Below are positions 60,728 through 64,000 of a DNA stretch of 64,000 bases, piece after piece. The stretch comes from Paraflavisolibacter caeni (GTDB lineage Bacteria; Bacteroidota; Bacteroidia; Chitinophagales; Chitinophagaceae): assembly GCF_025628885.1 (NCBI RefSeq), contig NZ_JAOTIF010000016.1:62001-126000 (forward strand). Reading direction: 5' to 3'. Position numbers and translations under genes: made by a program. Positions within the stretch are counted from its first letter, which is position 1. Every line of letters begins with the position of its first letter. A model generated the notes under the pieces. It was not told the DNA's origin, did not search any database, and saw only the letters and a program-made list of their open reading frames with translations.

Positions 60728-63112
60728 ATGATTATGTCTTATGTTCGCTATTATAACATGAACACTACTGTTGAAGTGCCTTTCCGTGTACAACTCAATT
60801 TTAAAAAATTGATTGCCTGGTGGGAAGAACAAGCAAAAACAACAGATTCTCTTTATTCAATACTTGCAAAAGAAATATTGAAACAGATTGAGAATACTCC
60901 AGACCTACGTTCATCTTTTGAAAGTCCTGAATGCATAGAGAAGTTTCATAAGGAAATTCAATTGCTCTTATCACCATTCTTTCCATCCCTAACTACTACC
61001 AACGAGATTAAAGTAGCTGGCATGCCTTTTCATCCAATTTACTTTAACCCTACAACACGGTTTTCAAACATAATAGAAACTGCGGAAGGCGAAATAGATT
61101 TCCCAAACTCAAGTGACAGCCAATTTGTGTACATGTATGGCTGCATAGCCATATTGAATCTTTTCTATGGCGCTAATATTAACTTTAACCCACTTCAATT
61201 CTTTAATATTCCAAATAAAAAAACAGGTATACTGCGCCGTTATAAAGCATTGTTCAATGCAGACTTTGCAGAGATTGTTCCGCTCAAGAAAATAAAACAT
61301 CTTACCCAAAAAGACATAAAAGAACTAACAGATAATTTTGGCAATATTGAGTTATGGAAACAAAAGATCCCACCTGATAGCTATAGTTTCGAAGGTTTCA
61401 ACATTATTACCCTTTTCGAGGTTACAAGAGAAGAATCCATCTCAGCACTCAAATTTGACCTGTTGAAAAAGGATGCCCTGCTCATGCCAGACGTAGTAGA
61501 ACGCATACGCATCAACCTGTCTGCTCTTCTGAATATTCCCAATATCAAAACAGGCATTATATTTTATGAGCAGGAAGGAAATTCTTTGGAATGCAAAGGT
61601 TATGGTTTTTGTAATAGTATCCTTCTGATGAATAACCAGGAAATTGTTGAAGATGCTTTTTGCCAGGAATGGAAGCTGGGTGTGTATAAGCCCAAAGAAC
61701 CTTTGATATTATCCGAGATCAATGAAGAGACAGCGAAACAAAACGTACTGGCACAAGAATTGAAAAAAATAGGTGTTCAAAGTTACATGGCAGTTCCGCT
61801 ATTATATAACGAAGAAATAATTGGTTTCCTGGAACTGTCTTCCGATGAACCTAATGCACTCAACGCCGTAACGAAGCATAAATTACAGGACGTCATCCCC
61901 CTCTTTACCACTGCACTGCAACGGTCACTTGAGGAAAGACAGAATCAGCTGGAAGCTATCATCCGGCAAAAATATACGGCTATTCATCCTACAGTTGCCT
62001 GGCGATTTACAGAAGCAGCGGAAAACCTGTTGGAACGCCAGCGTAATCAAGATGATGATACACTGGAAGATATTGTTTTTGAAAATGTATACCCTTTGTA
62101 TGGACAAGCAGATATACAAGGTTCATCTGATGAACGAAACCATGCAATACAAGCCGATTTGATCGAGCAGTTGCTCTTGGCTAACCAGATATTGGAAACA
62201 GCTGTGAATAAATTTGGGCTTCCTATCTACAAGGAACTCCAATTTCGGATAAATACCTTTATTGATAAATTGCAGGAGGGCTTAACCGCAGGCGATGAAA
62301 ACACCGTTTTTGAATTCCTGAAAGAAGAAATCTACCCTGTCTTTAAATACCTCAACACTGCTGATTCAGATGTACAAAATGCCGTACAAGCATATAAGCA
62401 ACAACTGGACCCTCAGCTTGATATGGTCTATAAAGAACGCAAAGCTTATGATCAAAGTGTAAGACTCATTAATGAGACCATTGCGACCTACCTGGATGAA
62501 ATGCAGCAGGCGGCACAAAATATGTTTCCACACTATTTCGAAAAATACAAAACAGACGGCGTTGAGCATAACTTATACATTGGAGAATCAATGGTGAAGA
62601 GTAAAACCTATCATCCGCTGTTTTTAAGAAACCTGCGCTTGTGGCAATTATTGATCACATGTGAAATAGAAAATGTGATACAGCGAACAAAACCACTTCT
62701 TAAAAAAGATCTGAATATATGTTCTCTTATCCTGGTACATAGCAATCCATTGAACATTCACTTCAGTATGGAGGAAAAAAAGTTCGATGTGGATGGAACT
62801 TACAACATACGCTACGAAATCATCAAAAAGCGGATCGATAAAGCTACCATCAAAGAAACGAACGAACGGCTAACACAAAAAGGGAAGCTTGTCATCATAT
62901 ATTCTAATGACAGGGAGATTATGGAGTACGTACATTATCTTCACTATCTCCAATCCATTAATTACATAGAAAGTGAAATTGAATGGGTGACATTAAATGA
63001 CTTGCAGGGAGTAACCGGCTTAAAGGCGCTCCGTGTTAATATCATCTATCAGCAAAACTTTGAGGGCATCAAAGACAGCAAAGCAGCTAAGGTGCTGGAG
63101 GCTGTATCTTAA
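60728..63112 (+). CDS. GAF domain-containing protein of unknown function
   Basis: 794 residues from the ATG at 60728; an ATG at 60758 (MNTTVEVPFRVQLNFK) is as likely, since TATGTTCG, a one-mismatch -7 element, ends about 10 nt before it. No membrane segment. One GAF domain is visible at about 265-400 (RINLSALLNIPNIKTGIIFY, VQSYMAVPLLYNEEIIGFLE), followed by a long helical region to about 600 and a C-terminal domain (INIHFSMEEKKFDVDGTYNI). No kinase, cyclase or helix-turn-helix motif is seen, so it may be a signalling scaffold. Convergent with the DUF2652 gene. Confidence 0.7.
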   Translation: MIMSYVRYYNMNTTVEVPFRVQLNFKKLIAWWEEQAKTTDSLYSILAKEILKQIENTPDLRSSFESPECIEKFHKEIQLLLSPFFPSLTTTNEIKVAGMPFHPIYFNPTTRFSNIIETAEGEIDFPNSSDSQFVYMYGCIAILNLFYGANINFNPLQFFNIPNKKTGILRRYKALFNADFAEIVPLKKIKHLTQKDIKELTDNFGNIELWKQKIPPDSYSFEGFNIITLFEVTREESISALKFDLLKKDALLMPDVVERIRINLSALLNIPNIKTGIIFYEQEGNSLECKGYGFCNSILLMNNQEIVEDAFCQEWKLGVYKPKEPLILSEINEETAKQNVLAQELKKIGVQSYMAVPLLYNEEIIGFLELSSDEPNALNAVTKHKLQDVIPLFTTALQRSLEERQNQLEAIIRQKYTAIHPTVAWRFTEAAENLLERQRNQDDDTLEDIVFENVYPLYGQADIQGSSDERNHAIQADLIEQLLLANQILETAVNKFGLPIYKELQFRINTFIDKLQEGLTAGDENTVFEFLKEEIYPVFKYLNTADSDVQNAVQAYKQQLDPQLDMVYKERKAYDQSVRLINETIATYLDEMQQAAQNMFPHYFEKYKTDGVEHNLYIGESMVKSKTYHPLFLRNLRLWQLLITCEIENVIQRTKPLLKKDLNICSLILVHSNPLNIHFSMEEKKFDVDGTYNIRYEIIKKRIDKATIKETNERLTQKGKLVIIYSNDREIMEYVHYLHYLQSINYIESEIEWVTLNDLQGVTGLKALRVNIIYQQNFEGIKDSKAAKVLEAVS

Positions 63113-63125
63113 ACCAATTATTTCA

Positions 63126-64000
63126 CTATGGCAATTTAATTTCCTTGACCAATTCAGTAAGTTTAAGCAATGATTTTTGAACAGCATCTTCCATTTCTTT
63201 CTTTTTCGTCAGTTGAAACATAATTTGTGATACTATGTTTTTCTTGATATAAAAATCAAGGATAAGTTTTGTCTTTTTATCATCTATTTTTTCAAGAGTA
63301 AAATAGGTAGAGTTTTTATTTTGTTCGTCAGTTTCGCTGAATTCAATTCTTTCAGGATGATAAGAATAACTGGTCGAATACAACACAGATTGCCCATTCT
63401 CTAGTATACAGCGGCAACGCGTACCAATCCTTGGAAGAAAATGAGTGACTTCTTCTACCGCTTTTACTCCTTCCTGCCAACGATGGCGATAATGAAAGTC
63501 GCCAACGGCATGAAACAGAGTAATTATGTCTGTGTCTAGTTCTCTCGTCACAGATAAAACTTTTGCTTTTTTGGAAAGTTCCAGTTTCAGCGGTGGTGAT
63601 TCAGGTATTATTGACTTTTTCAATTGGCTTAACTGTGTATATAGGAAAGGTATTTCACCACTTTCTGTTTGCTTTACACTACTATTCCATCTCATCCAAT
63701 TAGCTAAACCAGTAGGCGCTTCTGCCTGTAGATTCTTGGTTACTAACCAGTATTCATGTTGCTCTATATCATTTTTCATTAATTGATGAGCTACAATAAC
63801 ATCTCTACCAATCAACTTACTGAAATTCTTTACTTGATACCGGGTGAATTCGCCATAGTGCGTAATGACTTTAAGTGTAAGATTAATCGCTGCCGTGCAG
63901 GCTTTGCATTGACAAAAACGTTGCTGATCATAAGCAATGATGTCTTTGTGAAATGCAACAAACATTTTCTCTACCTGACGATATAACTCCTTCAAATCAG
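63126..64000 (-). CDS. DUF2652 domain protein with SRPBCC-like C-terminus, partial (5' end outside window)
   Basis: The frame stays open through the last codons of the window and the visible part is 289 residues or slightly more; no start with upstream signal is seen, so the N-terminus lies outside. The visible DUF2652 part has YRQVEKMFVAFHKDIIAYDQ, FCQCKACTAAINLTLKVITH, and GRDVIVAHQLMKNDIEQHEY. DUF2652 is related to adenylate-cyclase-like domains, but catalytic residues would be in the missing part. The C-terminal half (HAVGDFHYRHRWQEGVKAVE to the end) resembles an SRPBCC ligand-binding domain. Function unknown. Confidence 0.75.
   Translation of the reverse strand, partial: DLKELYRQVEKMFVAFHKDIIAYDQQRFCQCKACTAAINLTLKVITHYGEFTRYQVKNFSKLIGRDVIVAHQLMKNDIEQHEYWLVTKNLQAEAPTGLANWMRWNSSVKQTESGEIPFLYTQLSQLKKSIIPESPPLKLELSKKAKVLSVTRELDTDIITLFHAVGDFHYRHRWQEGVKAVEEVTHFLPRIGTRCRCILENGQSVLYSTSYSYHPERIEFSETDEQNKNSTYFTLEKIDDKKTKLILDFYIKKNIVSQIMFQLTKKKEMEDAVQKSLLKLTELVKEIKLP

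Noticed and set aside
1-64000. CRISPR arrays, rRNA operons, insertion sequences, prophage structural genes
   Set aside because: None seen. The only spaced repeats are the few-copy arrays listed; no transposase, capsid or tail gene was read.

Overview
The window is a piece of a Bacteroidota chromosome, most likely Chitinophagaceae or a close relative. The evidence is a SusC/SusD pair, GLPGLI and IPExxxVDY family proteins, a Bacteroidota-type Rho with a long N-terminal insertion, almost no Shine-Dalgarno sequences, and many TAnnTTTG -7 promoter elements. No rRNA genes and no CRISPR arrays were seen. The species call is inference; the family assignments come from reading the translated sequences.

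Layout. 1-4852: minus-strand genes for a LysE-type exporter (cut by the window edge), a GH3-like adenylating enzyme, a glycosyltransferase fused to a degenerate sugar-transferase module, and an outer-membrane-like protein. 5127-12291: inositol monophosphatase, thiamine-phosphate kinase, S41 protease, omega-amidase, an AsmA-like protein and a secreted protein with a JAMM-like motif. 12354-17158: FeoB, M28 peptidase, IPExxxVDY protein and a short pterin dehydratase. 17391-22794: an outer-membrane beta-barrel/GLPGLI pair and two exported proteins. 22866-31079: Rho, AsnS, universal stress protein, an orphan ExbD, a chromate transporter, NadD, FeoA and YbeY. Two parS-like palindromes follow just before mnmG (31161). 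33286-41949: a PAS kinase without its phospho-acceptor histidine, a small protein, and an orphan SusC/SusD pair behind a 0.96-kb non-coding stretch.

42157-50363 is the accessory region. tRNA-Tyr and tRNA-Thr are separated from tRNA-Phe by an AT-rich integrative element of about 7.9 kb, bounded by a 15-bp direct repeat of the tRNA-Phe 3' end (42401-42415 and 50289-50303). The element carries a tyrosine recombinase, a small HTH protein, two unknown proteins, a protein with two winged helices followed by four iteron-like repeats, a foldback element of about 150 nt with six nested helices, a membrane protein, and a tight minus-strand operon of a PD-(D/E)XK-type sce7726 protein, an sce7725 (beta-family) protein and a RES-domain protein with a zinc-ribbon N-terminus. 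The last three genes look like an uncharacterised, probably anti-phage, nuclease plus NAD+-depletion system and are the best candidate for something new here.

50495-64000 returns to core genes: RecQ, then KdsD and a mannose-1-phosphate guanylyltransferase (LPS and capsule precursors), a 3'-5' exonuclease, RidA, an aminotransferase, a GT39 membrane glycosyltransferase, a YpdA-type reductase, a GAF-domain protein and a DUF2652 protein cut by the window edge.

A recurring pattern is a TAnnTTTG element 3-5 nt before the start codon (GT2, suhB, usp, mnmG, kdsD and the defence operon), which predicts leaderless mRNAs and corrects several start codons.
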